Positions 16,249-23,246 of a stretch of DNA of 64,000 nucleotides are shown here, one piece after another. Position numbers and translations under genes: made by a program. A model generated the notes under the pieces. The model ran no database searches. It worked only from the letters and a program-made list of their open reading frames with translations, and was not told the origin of the DNA. The stretch is from Cellulomonas sp. URHE0023 (GTDB taxonomy: Bacteria; Actinomycetota; Actinomycetes; Actinomycetales; Cellulomonadaceae), in the NCBI RefSeq assembly GCF_000688475.1, contig NZ_JIAN01000005.1, positions 1,426,001 to 1,490,000 on the forward strand, read 5' to 3'. Within the stretch, counting starts at the first letter, position 1. Each line of letters begins with the position of its first letter.

Positions 16249-17157
16249 TCACACCGCTGCCAGCGTCTCCTTGATGGCCTGGTCCCACGGAGTCGCCGTT
16301 GTGCGCAGGGTCCGTTCGGACGCGGTCGTGTCCATCACGAAGGGCTCCGCGAAGTGGTCCGCGACCGTTGCGACCTCCCGCAGCAGGGGCGAGACCAGGC
16401 CCATCGCCCGCACGATCCGGCTGTCGACCGGTCGGATCCTCGGCTCCGGCGCACCCGCGGCAGTGGCGAACCGGGCAGCCAGCTCTCGGAAGGTCAGCGG
16501 CTCGGCGGTCGGGACGTGCCACGCCCTCCCCCATGCGGCGGGAGTCGCGCCGGCAGCGACGAGCGCCCGGGCGAAGTCCGGAAGGTAGGTCCAGCTGTGC
16601 GGCTGGTCGACGGCGACGACGGGTCGCACCACCTTGCCGGAGACGAGCGGCCGCAGGAACCGGGGGCCTGCGTGGGCCTGGGAGTCGGCGAGCGGGCCGA
16701 GGTAGTCGGCCGCGCGGACCTCGGTGGCGCGCAGGTCGGTGCGAGCGGCTGCGTCGCGCCACATCTGCGCCCGCACAGCACCCTTCGCTTCGGTCGCGCG
16801 CAGCGGGGTGTCCTCGAACATCAGCGCGCCGTGGGTTCCGTAGCCGTACAGGTTGCCGGCGGTGACCAGGACGGCACCCGTCCGGGCGGCGGAGTCGAGC
16901 ATCGAGCCGAACAGCGGCGGCCAGTCGGCGGCCCATCGCCAGTAGGTCGGGCTGGCGCAGTTGTAGACGACGTCGGCTCCTGCGACGGCCGCAGTCAGTG
17001 CGGTCGCGTCGGTCGCATCGACGGCGACGTGGCGGATGCCTCGGACATCGGTCCCGCCTGAGCGGCTGAGCACGAGCACCTCGTTCCCCTGAGCGACGAG
17101 CTCCTGCGCAAGCGTGGAGCCGACGGCTCCCTTCCCGACGATCACGTGCTGGGCCAT
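16249..17157 (-). CDS. NAD-dependent epimerase/dehydratase-family protein
   Basis: A 302-residue extended short-chain dehydrogenase-like protein. The Rossmann fold opens with HVIVGKGAVGSTLAQ (GxGxxG variant GKGAVG), and VDATDATAL near 50 and VVYNCASPTYWRW near 70 follow the usual order. A conserved NLYGYG near 105 stands where the catalytic Tyr region is found, and the middle carries RATEVRAADYLGP. The substrate is unknown. The ATG at 17157 has GAGGAG at good distance. It is divergent from a TetR regulator, and the shared intergenic region has two nearly identical palindromes, so the epimerase is the likely regulatory target. Confidence 0.8.
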   Translation of the reverse strand: MAQHVIVGKGAVGSTLAQELVAQGNEVLVLSRSGGTDVRGIRHVAVDATDATALTAAVAGADVVYNCASPTYWRWAADWPPLFGSMLDSAARTGAVLVTAGNLYGYGTHGALMFEDTPLRATEAKGAVRAQMWRDAAARTDLRATEVRAADYLGPLADSQAHAGPRFLRPLVSGKVVRPVVAVDQPHSWTYLPDFARALVAAGATPAAWGRAWHVPTAEPLTFRELAARFATAAGAPEPRIRPVDSRIVRAMGLVSPLLREVATVADHFAEPFVMDTTASERTLRTTATPWDQAIKETLAAV

Positions 17158-17180
17158 GTCTGCTCCTCGATCGGTGTTGC

Positions 17181-17195
17181 GAGAGCACCGCTCTC
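17181..17195. promoter_or_regulatory. TetR operator palindrome, copy 1
   Basis: GAGAGCACCGCTCTC is a 6-3-6 inverted repeat located 23 bp upstream of the epimerase ATG. It matches copy 2 in 14 of 15 positions when read on the other strand. Confidence 0.65.
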
Positions 17196-17233
17196 GTCTG
17201 CGAGCAATGCTCACACTTCGGATGAGGGAATGC

Positions 17234-17267
17234 AAGAGCGGTGCTCTCTGATGTGATCGGTGCTCTC
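17234..17267. promoter_or_regulatory. TetR operator palindrome, copy 2, plus half-site
   Basis: AAGAGCGGTGCTCTC at 17234-17248 is the second operator, and CGGTGCTCTC repeats at 17258-17267 as a half-site closer to the TetR start. The arrangement suggests autoregulation. CACTAT at 17287-17292, 6 nt before the ATG at 17299, may be the -10 of a leaderless TetR transcript. Confidence 0.6.
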
Positions 17268-17298
17268 TTTCTCGGCGTGAAGCAGGCACTATGGGTCC

Positions 17299-18015
17299 AT
17301 GACAGCTCCCACCGCGCGCGAGCGCGCCCGCGCCGAGGTCATGACGGACCTGCTCGCTGCGGCTCGCGCACGACTCGTCACCGAAGGAGCGGCCGCCCTG
17401 TCGCTGCGCGCGGTCGCCCGCGACCTGGGAATGGCGTCGTCGGCGGTGTACCGGTACGTGGAGTCGCGAGACGCGCTCCTGACCCTGCTGATCATCGAGG
17501 CGTACGACGCGGTCGGCCTCGTGGCCGAGGAAGCAGTGGCGCGGGCGCCCGAGGATCCCGCCGCGGCATGGCTCGAAGTGGCCCGCTCGGTGCGTGGCTG
17601 GGCGCTCGAGCAGCCCTACTCGTTCGAGCTCATCTACGGCACACCCGTGCGTGGCTACCGCGCCCCCGAGGACACGGTCCTGCCCGCGGTCCGGATCTGG
17701 GGCGTGATCGTCGGCCTGGTCATGCGCGCGTGGTCCGAAGGCACCTTGACTTCGGCCGGACCGGACTTCGACCCCCGCGGCCGGCTCGCCCCGGAGGTGT
17801 TCGCTTTCGTCGGCATCCAGGACCCCGCCGAGGTCCCCGACGACATCGCGCGCAGCGCAGCCCGCTCGGCCACGCTGTTCACCTCGCTCATCGGCGCCAT
17901 CTCCGTCGAGCTCTTCGGGCACCTGCACCGCGTCGCCGGTGACTTCCCCCGCCTGTTCGACGTCACGATCGCCACGGCCGCCGCGGGAGTGGGACTGCAC
18001 GTCGAGCTCGACTGA
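17299..18015 (+). CDS. TetR/AcrR-family transcriptional repressor
   Basis: A 238-residue regulator. Residues about 10-60 form the TetR DNA-binding domain: VMTDLLAAARARLVTEGAAALSLRAVARDLGMASSAVYRYVESRDALLTLL, of which the recognition helix is MASSAVYRYV. The C-terminal ligand domain resembles the TetR_C WHG type, with a short ARSVRGWALEQPYSFELIYGTPVRGYRAP region (key motif YSFELIYGTPVRGY). It is divergent from the epimerase gene with two near-identical 15-bp palindromes between, so it probably represses both itself and the epimerase, released by an unknown small molecule. Confidence 0.88.
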   Translation: MTAPTARERARAEVMTDLLAAARARLVTEGAAALSLRAVARDLGMASSAVYRYVESRDALLTLLIIEAYDAVGLVAEEAVARAPEDPAAAWLEVARSVRGWALEQPYSFELIYGTPVRGYRAPEDTVLPAVRIWGVIVGLVMRAWSEGTLTSAGPDFDPRGRLAPEVFAFVGIQDPAEVPDDIARSAARSATLFTSLIGAISVELFGHLHRVAGDFPRLFDVTIATAAAGVGLHVELD

Positions 18016-18296
18016 CGGCCTGCGAGGAGCCGATGTTGGCTCACTGTTCTCGTGCGGTCTACGGCAAAACCCTGGCGATCTGGGCGAACGTCCGGCACCC
18101 TGATCACGACCGCGACGTACGCGGCCCGACACTGACGCGAGCACCGAGAGGAGGGGCATCCGTGAAGGACCTGGGGATGACCCGACCTCGACCTCGGAAG
18201 CTACCCGACGTTGCCTGAGCACACGCTCGGTCGAACGATGGGTCGTCTCCGACATCCGGGGGCGGCCCATTGCCGTCTCACGACCCTCACCCACCC
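18016..18296. other. Gene-free stretch before the tRNA-like gene
   Basis: About 280 bp without a convincing gene. A 61-codon frame at 18033-18218 has an atypical composition and no start signals, so I leave it out. The region presumably holds the promoter of the tRNA-like gene and the HNH gene, but I see no strong consensus element. Confidence 0.5.
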
Positions 18297-18372
18297 GCCC
18301 CGCTAGCTCAGCAGGACAGAGCGCCGGCCTTCGAGCCGGAGGTCGCTGGTTCAACTCCAGCGCGCGGCACCA
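18297..18372 (+). tRNA. tRNA-Arg(UCG)-like gene with a 6-nt anticodon loop
   Basis: All cloverleaf arms are present: acceptor GCCCCGC (18297-18303) with GCGCGGC (18362-18368), D stem GCTC/GAGC, T stem GCTGG/CCAGC with loop TTCAACT, variable region AGGTC, discriminator A, and an encoded CCA. The anticodon stem CCGGC/GCCGG (18324-18328 and 18335-18339) closes a loop of only six bases, CTTCGA, where tRNA-Arg(UCG) has seven (CTTCGAA), and the fourth acceptor pair is C-C. It is therefore either a degenerate copy, an unusual functional tRNA, or a site of sequence error. The CCA end touches the first ATG of the HNH reading frame, so the tRNA and the mRNA are on one transcript. Confidence 0.7.
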
Positions 18373-18389
18373 TGCAGAAGGGAACGACC

Positions 18390-18839
18390 ATGACGGGAGT
18401 CCTGGTCCTCAACGCGGGCTACGAACCCCTCCAGCAGGTCAGCCTCGCGCACGCCGTCCGGATGCTGCACCGACAGGTGGCCGTCGTCGAGGAGGCCGTG
18501 GACGGCCGCACCTTCGGGCCGTACCCGCTGCCGAGGGTCCTGCGCCTGGTGCGCTACGTCCAGATGCGGTGGCGCAACCGGCGCGGTGTGCCTGCGTGGT
18601 CCCGCCTCGGCATGCTGGAACGCGATGACCACGTCTGCGCCTACTGCGGGAGCGGCGGTGCGACCACGGTCGACCACGTCCAGCCGCGTAGCCGCGGAGG
18701 GACGAGCTCGTGGCTCAACACGGTCGCCTCGTGCCTGCAGTGCAACAACCGCAAGCGAGACCGGACCCCGCAGGAGGCGGGCATGCGGCTGCGGTTCGAG
18801 CCGCACGTCCCTGCCTACCGGGAGCTGCTGGCCCGGTGA
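18390..18839 (+). CDS. HNH endonuclease
   Basis: A 149-residue protein with the HNH nuclease fold. It starts MTGVLVLNAGYEPLQ, a conserved opening of actinobacterial and cyanobacterial HNH proteins. A zinc-binding CAYCG near residue 85 is followed by TTVDHVQPRSRGG (the first His of HNH, in VDHV), then NTVASCLQCNNRKRDRTP with the Asn and CxxCN pair. The substrate is probably double-stranded DNA, but the biological role of this family is not established. The start at 18390 has AGAAGGGA upstream; frames reaching back to 18270 simply translate the tRNA (LAQQDRAPAFE) and are artefacts. It lies 17 nt downstream of the tRNA-like gene. Confidence 0.85.
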   Translation: MTGVLVLNAGYEPLQQVSLAHAVRMLHRQVAVVEEAVDGRTFGPYPLPRVLRLVRYVQMRWRNRRGVPAWSRLGMLERDDHVCAYCGSGGATTVDHVQPRSRGGTSSWLNTVASCLQCNNRKRDRTPQEAGMRLRFEPHVPAYRELLAR

Positions 18840-18928
18840 CCGGGTCCTTGTCCGCTTTCGCGCCTGCCGAAGCCCGCCGGTAGGTCACCCGGCGGCACGG
18901 TCTTCGCCGGCCGGCGTCGTGCTCCTCG

Positions 18929-19357
18929 TCATGGGCTGACCGCGGGGGCGTGCAGCCACGGGGTGTACGTGACGCCCACGAGCAAGCCCTCCGGGCTGAG
19001 CAGGCGCGACGTCGTCTGCCCCCACGGTTCCTCGGTGGTGTCTCGCAGCAGCTGGTGTCCTTTGGCGACCAGCTCCGCGACACCCGCCACGACCGCGTCG
19101 GCGGACGCCACGTCGAACTCGATCCACGCCTGTGGCGTCGGAAGGTCCGCCGGCCACTGCGCACTGCCGAAGGTCGACTCCGCCGCCTGCGAGAGCGGCC
19201 AGAGCGCGAACGCCTTGACGCCCTCGAGCGAGTCGTTGGTCAGGTAGCCGGGCGCCGGCTCTTCCAGCGCGATGCCAAGGCCCTCCTCCCAGAATGCGCG
19301 GGCCGCGCCCGCGTCACGCGTGATCGGCCCGAACCCGGCGACGAACGAGATCTCCAT
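18929..19357 (-). CDS. VOC (glyoxalase/bleomycin-resistance) superfamily protein
   Basis: A 142-residue protein with the paired beta-alpha-beta-beta-beta units of the vicinal oxygen chelate fold. Visible cues are the opening FVAGFGPITRDAGAARAFWEEGLG, quoted as ARAFWEEGLG, then WIEFDVASADAVVAGVAELVAKGHQ (in parts VASADAVVAG) and a C-terminal LLSPEGLLVGVTYTPW strand pair. Metal ligands are not all clear, so it may be a binding protein rather than an enzyme. It follows the uracil-DNA glycosylase by 9 bp but has its own leaderless signal: TAGCGT exactly 6 nt before the ATG. Confidence 0.75.
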   Translation of the reverse strand: MEISFVAGFGPITRDAGAARAFWEEGLGIALEEPAPGYLTNDSLEGVKAFALWPLSQAAESTFGSAQWPADLPTPQAWIEFDVASADAVVAGVAELVAKGHQLLRDTTEEPWGQTTSRLLSPEGLLVGVTYTPWLHAPAVSP

Positions 19358-19369
19358 CCGTCGACGCTA
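19358..19369 (-). promoter_or_regulatory. Leaderless-type -10 element TAGCGT
   Basis: On the minus strand TAGCGT (19369-19364) ends 6 nt before the ATG at 19357, inside the last codons of the upstream gene. Confidence 0.5.
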
Positions 19370-20110
19370 GCCGCGAGGTCCCACAAGCACCCGCGCACGT
19401 TCGAGGACCGCGTCGAGCATCGCGGGGGTGAGCCGGCCGGTGAAGGTGTTCTGCTGGCTGACGTGGAAGCAGCCCAGGAGCGTGAGCGACCCGAGGGACG
19501 CGTGCGTGATCACGACCTCCACACCGTGCCCGAACCTCGGGCGTGGCTTCGGGACGACCCAGCCCTGCTCGGCGAGCGTGCTCAGCAGCGCCTGCCAGCC
19601 GAACGCACCGAGGACGACCACGACGCTCGGGCGCACGAGCTCGAGCTCGCGGGCAAGGTACGGACCGCACGTACGTCGCTCGTCGGAGGTCGGGTCGTTG
19701 GCCGGTGGCGCGCAGCGGACCGGGGCGGTGACCCGGACGTCGGTGAGCGTCAGACCGTCGTCGCGAGTGGTGGAGGTCGCCTGAGACGCGAACCCGGTGC
19801 GGTGCATCGCCGCGAACAGGAAGTCGCCCGAGCGGTCTCCCGTGAACATCCTGCCGGTGCGGTTGGCACCGTGGGCGGCGGGGGCGAGGCCCACGACGAG
19901 GATGCGGGCCTGCGGGTCACCGAAGCCCGGAACTGGCCGTGCCCAGTAGGTCTCGTCCCGGAACGCCGCACGTTTCTCGGCTCCGACGAGCTCGCGCCAC
20001 TCGACCAGTCGCGGGCACGCCCGGCACGTCGGCACGATCGTGTCGAGCGCCTGCAGGCTGTCGGCCGCGGCCGCAGCGCGGGAGACGTCGGCAGGCCCTG
20101 TCAGTGTCAT
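19367..20110 (-). CDS. Family-5 uracil-DNA glycosylase (UDGb)
   Basis: A 247-residue base-excision repair enzyme. The active-site motif GLAPAAHGANRTGRMFTGD near residues 75-95 is diagnostic of family 5 (UDGb), which lacks the polar catalytic residue of family 1 and removes uracil and hypoxanthine or other deaminated bases. Four cysteines (CRAC near 35, RC near 140, and RTCGPY near 152) fit a 4Fe-4S cluster, and the C-terminal part has the second motif ITHASLGSL with the conserved His. The start MTLTGPADV at 20110 sits 7 nt after the stop of the upstream gene; a longer frame to 20137 overlaps it. It belongs to the run of minus-strand housekeeping genes. Confidence 0.87.
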   Translation of the reverse strand: MTLTGPADVSRAAAAADSLQALDTIVPTCRACPRLVEWRELVGAEKRAAFRDETYWARPVPGFGDPQARILVVGLAPAAHGANRTGRMFTGDRSGDFLFAAMHRTGFASQATSTTRDDGLTLTDVRVTAPVRCAPPANDPTSDERRTCGPYLARELELVRPSVVVVLGAFGWQALLSTLAEQGWVVPKPRPRFGHGVEVVITHASLGSLTLLGCFHVSQQNTFTGRLTPAMLDAVLERARVLVGPRG

Positions 20111-20117
20111 CCCTGGC

Positions 20118-20507
20118 TCACCCGCCGTCCTGCACAACGCACAGGCCGCCGAGCCGGTCGGCCAGCTCCCGGGCCACGGCCAGCCCGACGCGTGCGTCGT
20201 CGGCCCTCCACGGGACGAGCGCCTCGATCCACCAGAGCGGCCGGCCGTCGCTCGCCCAGTCGGGCAGGGTGGTGACCTGCGGGAGCAGCCGGGGGATCTC
20301 GGCGGTGTTGGCCACGATCAACGGTTCGTGGAGGCTCAGCACGCTGCGGCCGACGTCGGGGTGGTCGTCGTCGATGCGGACGATCTGGTGGACGGTCTGA
20401 CCGTCGAGGGTGCGCAGGCCGAGCGACGGGTCGACAGCTGCGCCGGCCTCGACCAGTCCGCGGAGGTCGAGGGCTGTCGGGGACACGATGACGACCTCAC
20501 GGGGCAT
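20118..20507 (-). CDS. Small hypothetical protein in a DNA-sanitation gene run
   Basis: A 129-residue soluble protein I do not recognise. It opens VVIVSPTALDLRGLVEAG and later has LPDWASDGRPLWWIEALVPWR and ADRLGGLCVVQDGG, giving an alpha/beta impression without metal-binding or catalytic motifs I can name. The ATG at 20507 has a strong AGGAGG 7 nt upstream, so the start is secure. It lies 47 bp after the DUF6177-like gene and 7 bp before the glycosylase, suggesting co-transcription. The Trp-rich stretch PLWWIEALVPW is a candidate binding or dimer surface. Confidence 0.7.
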   Translation of the reverse strand: MPREVVIVSPTALDLRGLVEAGAAVDPSLGLRTLDGQTVHQIVRIDDDHPDVGRSVLSLHEPLIVANTAEIPRLLPQVTTLPDWASDGRPLWWIEALVPWRADDARVGLAVARELADRLGGLCVVQDGG

Positions 20508-20554
20508 CGACGGCCTCCTGCAGGTGGGCGACGGGAGGTCGGTCGGCGCCGCCT

Positions 20555-21622
20555 TCACGGGCGGGCGCCACGCAGCACCTCCTCGAGCGGTGCGGCGCTG
20601 GTGCCGAGCGCGGCGAGGTTCTCGTGCCCGACCGCGTCGAGGACCGTGTCGAGAGCCGACCACCCGTCCTGCTCCAGCGTGCCGAGCGGGAAGTACAGCC
20701 CGGAGGCACCGGGCGGGCCGATGACGCGAGTGTCCAACCCCGCGACGAGGTCCTCGCGGGGCAGCCGCAGGTAGGGGACCGCGGGCGGGCCGACGAGCAG
20801 CCCGAGCGGCGTCGGGGGTGCCTCGCGCACCGACGGGAACGTGAGGTCGCGACGGCCGGCTCGGCCCAGGACCAGCGCGAGCAGGGGCGCCTCGTGTGCG
20901 CCGAGCCGTGCGAACACCGAGGGCAGGGCAGCGATCGCGGACCTCGCCTCGTCACCGCCCGGGGCGCCGACGCCGACCAGGAGCCGCGTGGTCTCCTCGA
21001 GGCCCTCGGCCGTCCACGCCGCCGTGATGGTGCCGACGAGCGGTCGTCCGGGAGCCCCCGCCACGACCGTCACCGTCTCGGACGGCATCCGCTGCCGGCT
21101 CAGCTCGGTCAGCCGGACGCGGTCCCACGCCGCCACCGCGGGCTCGTGAAGGCCCCAACCCGCGGGCGCCGCCCCGGTCAGCTCGAGCGCCAGCGCCTCG
21201 GCGGTCGCGCCCAGCAGGGTCGTCTCTTCGGCGCGGTGACGAGCGGAGTAGGTGATCACGAGCTGGACGGAGTCGGCGAACGCCGACCGCGCGTACCGGT
21301 CCGCGATCTCGTCGGCACTCGTCAGCGGACGATTGGTGCCGGCGTCGGCCAGGGCGCGCACGAGCCGACCGTCCAAGCCGTCGCGCAGCGTGCCGTCGAG
21401 GCCACGCACGACCCACCGACGGCCCGGCCGCCGCAGCGCCTCCCGCATCGGGAAGGTTAGCCGGGTCACCTCGTCGCTCACCAGGGCGACGGTCCGTCCG
21501 TGCCCTGACGCGGTAGCCAGCAGGTCGGAGCGTGACCGACTCAGGTAGGCGATCGTCGCGCGGGTCTCGGTGACGATCACGTCGCCGGCGCCGGAGTCGA
21601 TCGCCGGGTGGGACACCGTCAT
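20555..21622 (-). CDS. DUF6177-like protein
   Basis: A 355-residue protein without signal peptide or membrane helices that resembles the actinobacterial DUF6177 group (moderate confidence, from overall appearance). Notable segments are LVTETRATIAYLSRSRSDLL, quoted as RATIAYLSRS near residue 20, VALVSDEVTRLTFPMREAL, RRWVVRG near 70, and VQLVITYSARHRAEETTLLG near 120. The C-terminal half has PPTPLGLLVGPPAVPYLRLPREDLVAGL with YFPLGTLEQDGW. No catalytic motif is visible. Its partner downstream is the small unknown protein, and the LOG-like gene is 28 bp upstream. Function unknown. Confidence 0.55.
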   Translation of the reverse strand: MTVSHPAIDSGAGDVIVTETRATIAYLSRSRSDLLATASGHGRTVALVSDEVTRLTFPMREALRRPGRRWVVRGLDGTLRDGLDGRLVRALADAGTNRPLTSADEIADRYARSAFADSVQLVITYSARHRAEETTLLGATAEALALELTGAAPAGWGLHEPAVAAWDRVRLTELSRQRMPSETVTVVAGAPGRPLVGTITAAWTAEGLEETTRLLVGVGAPGGDEARSAIAALPSVFARLGAHEAPLLALVLGRAGRRDLTFPSVREAPPTPLGLLVGPPAVPYLRLPREDLVAGLDTRVIGPPGASGLYFPLGTLEQDGWSALDTVLDAVGHENLAALGTSAAPLEEVLRGARP

Positions 21623-21650
21623 GGGCGGACCACCATCGGGTGCGGCTCCG

Positions 21651-22124
21651 TCATCGGGACGCCTCTGCGAGCAGATCGTCCACGGCCGCGAGCGCCTCGG
21701 CTGCCGACGACACGGCGGTGGGCCCGGTCAGGTCGTCGTCGGAGATGCGCCACCCCCGCAGCGCGACGACCGGCACACCCGTGCGCACCGCCAGGGCGAC
21801 CTCGCTCAGGGTGCCCCACGAGCCCCCGACGCTCACCACGACGTCGCTGGAGCGGACGAGCAGCCCGTTGCGGAGCTCGCCGAGGCCGGTCGGGATCGCG
21901 ACGGTGACGTGCGGGTTGGCATCCGAGCGAGAGGCACCGGGCAGCAGCCCCACGACGACACCACCGGCCTGTGCTGCCCCACGGGACACCGCCGCCATGA
22001 CACCGCCCAGCCCGCCGCAGACCACGACATGCCCGCGCTCCCCGAGCCCGCGACCCAGCGCGACAGCGTCCGCGACGTCGTCGGCAGATGCGACGGACGG
22101 CCCGACGACACCGATGTACGCCAC
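21651..22124 (-). CDS. LOG/TIGR00725-type Rossmann protein
   Basis: A 157-residue Rossmann-like protein of the TIGR00725 group related to LOG (lonely guy) and DprA/lysine-decarboxylase-like proteins. Recognisable features are the VAYIGVVGPS opening, VVVCGGLGGVMAAVSRGA near 40 (the GGxGGVM motif), and SVGGSWGTLSEVALAVRTGVPVVAL near 105-128 (GGxGTxxE). LOG members release cytokinin-type or other nucleobases from nucleotides; for this short clade the activity is unproven. I chose GTG at 22124 because AGGAGG lies 5 nt upstream; the longer frame to 22151 places that box inside the coding region. Confidence 0.75.
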   Translation of the reverse strand: MAYIGVVGPSVASADDVADAVALGRGLGERGHVVVCGGLGGVMAAVSRGAAQAGGVVVGLLPGASRSDANPHVTVAIPTGLGELRNGLLVRSSDVVVSVGGSWGTLSEVALAVRTGVPVVALRGWRISDDDLTGPTAVSSAAEALAAVDDLLAEASR

Positions 22125-22169
22125 CGCTACCTCCTCACCGGGCCGCCGCACCCAGGCCGACCTCGGCTC

Positions 22170-22790
22170 CTACTCGAACCGCGACGGGTCGCCTGCGCCG
22201 ACGCGGACCACCTCGGGACCGCCCGAGGTCCAGTCGACCACCGTCGTGGGCTCCATGCCGCAGTCGCCCGCGTCGACGACCGCGTCGAGGACGAGGTCCA
22301 GCTCTTCCTTGATCTGCCAACCCTCGACCATCGGCCACTCGGCGCCCGGCATCAGCAAGGTGCTGGACAGCAGAGGCTCGCCGAGCTCGCGCAGGATCGC
22401 GGTGGCCACCGGGTGGTTCGGGATGCGTACGCCGACGGACCGCTTCTTCGGGTGCGCCAGCCGCTTGGGCACCTCGGGCGTGGCCGGGAGGATGAACGTG
22501 TACGGGCCCGGGGTGGACGCCTTGATCGCGCGGAAGGCGCTGTTGTCGAGCTGCACCAGCTGGCCGAGCTGGGCGAAGTCGGCGCACACGAGCGTGAAGT
22601 GGTGCTTGTCGTCGAGCTGCCTGATCTTGCGGATCCGGTCGGTTCCGTCGTGGTTGTCCATGCGTGCGCCCAGCGCGTAGCAGGAGTCCGTCGGGTAGGC
22701 GATCAGCGCGTCGTTGCGCAGCAGGTCGACCACCTGGGCGATCGATCGCGGTTGAGGGTTGTCGGGGTGGACGTCGAAGTAGCGCGCCAT
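22170..22790 (-). CDS. Sua5/YciO/YrdC-type threonylcarbamoyladenylate synthase-like protein
   Basis: A 206-residue protein of the YrdC superfamily. Key motifs are YFDVHPDNPQPRSI at the start, LIAYPTDSCYALGARMD near 30 (the KxR/T-D-S substrate loop), DKHHFTLVCADFAQLGQ near 62, and GPYTFILPATPEVP near 100 with RSVGVRIPNHP near 118. The HPDNPQPRSI start places it in the YciO-like branch, which may not make t6A itself. It is leaderless: TAGGGT lies 7 nt before the ATG. The genes MazG-like, this, LOG-like and DUF6177-like follow one another with gaps under 50 bp. Confidence 0.85.
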   Translation of the reverse strand: MARYFDVHPDNPQPRSIAQVVDLLRNDALIAYPTDSCYALGARMDNHDGTDRIRKIRQLDDKHHFTLVCADFAQLGQLVQLDNSAFRAIKASTPGPYTFILPATPEVPKRLAHPKKRSVGVRIPNHPVATAILRELGEPLLSSTLLMPGAEWPMVEGWQIKEELDLVLDAVVDAGDCGMEPTTVVDWTSGGPEVVRVGAGDPSRFE

Positions 22791-22803
22791 GGGCCCGACC
22801 CTA
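22791..22803 (-). promoter_or_regulatory. Leaderless-type -10 element TAGGGT
   Basis: On the minus strand TAGGGT (22803-22798) sits 7 nt before the ATG at 22790 and 15 nt beyond the stop of the upstream MazG-like gene. Confidence 0.5.
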
Positions 22804-22817
22804 GTAGCGCACGCGCG

Positions 22818-23174
22818 TCACGCCTTGTCGGGCGCGACGCCCCGGACCTCGTCGGCCGCGAACCGGCGGTGCGAGTCGGCGAGCTTCGCCCGGGCTGCCG
22901 AGCCCAGGTCCACCCCGAGCACGTCGGCCAGGCAGACCAGGTACACGAGGATGTCTGCCATCTCCTCGGCTGCCCGTGCCTTGCGGTCGGGGGCTGCGAA
23001 GCGTTCCGCGGCCTGGGATGCAGGAACCCACTGGAACAGCTCGGCGAGCTCACCGACCTCACCGACGAGGGCCAGGATCACCGACTTCGGGTCGTGGAAC
23101 TGCTGCCAGTCGCGTTCGGTGCTGAACTCCCGGACCAGGCGGGTCAGCTGGGCGATCTCGCGTTCCTCCGTCAC
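22818..23174 (-). CDS. MazG-like nucleotide pyrophosphohydrolase
   Basis: A 118-residue all-alpha NTP pyrophosphohydrolase of the MazG/RS21-C6 type that hydrolyses noncanonical or excess dNTPs to monophosphates, keeping the nucleotide pool clean. The metal-binding motif is clear: ALVGEVGELAELFQW near residue 40 (ExxE) and AAEEMADILVYLVCLAD near 72 (E..D). FHDPKSVILALVGEVGE matches the dCTPase-like branch. It starts with GTG at 23174 and is the first gene of the minus-strand run; the hairpin at 23196-23233 separates it from the FKBP gene. Confidence 0.87.
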   Translation of the reverse strand: MTEEREIAQLTRLVREFSTERDWQQFHDPKSVILALVGEVGELAELFQWVPASQAAERFAAPDRKARAAEEMADILVYLVCLADVLGVDLGSAARAKLADSHRRFAADEVRGVAPDKA

Positions 23175-23195
23175 GGGACCAAGCCTCTCAGAACG

Positions 23196-23233
23196 CGACG
23201 AACCCCTCGGGCAGGAGCCCGAGGGGTTCGTCG
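23196..23233 (-). terminator. Strong rho-independent-like terminator
   Basis: CGACGAACCCCTCGGGC at 23196-23212 pairs perfectly with GCCCGAGGGGTTCGTCG at 23217-23233 across a 4-nt loop. It lies just past the stop of the FKBP gene (23247) and before the MazG-like start, so it ends the FKBP transcript and insulates the downstream run. Confidence 0.85.
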
Positions 23234-23246
23234 AACGATCGAGCGC

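Noticed and set aside
18033..18218. A short frame of 61 codons
   Set aside because: Atypical composition, no start signal and no recognisable sequence.
16249..18354. A 701-codon frame covering the epimerase
   Set aside because: The upstream 399 residues run antisense through the TetR gene and into the tRNA. The SD-supported start is 17157.
18270..18389. An N-terminal extension of the HNH protein
   Set aside because: It is a translation of the tRNA-like gene, with the typical artefact LAQQDRAPAFE. The start is 18390.
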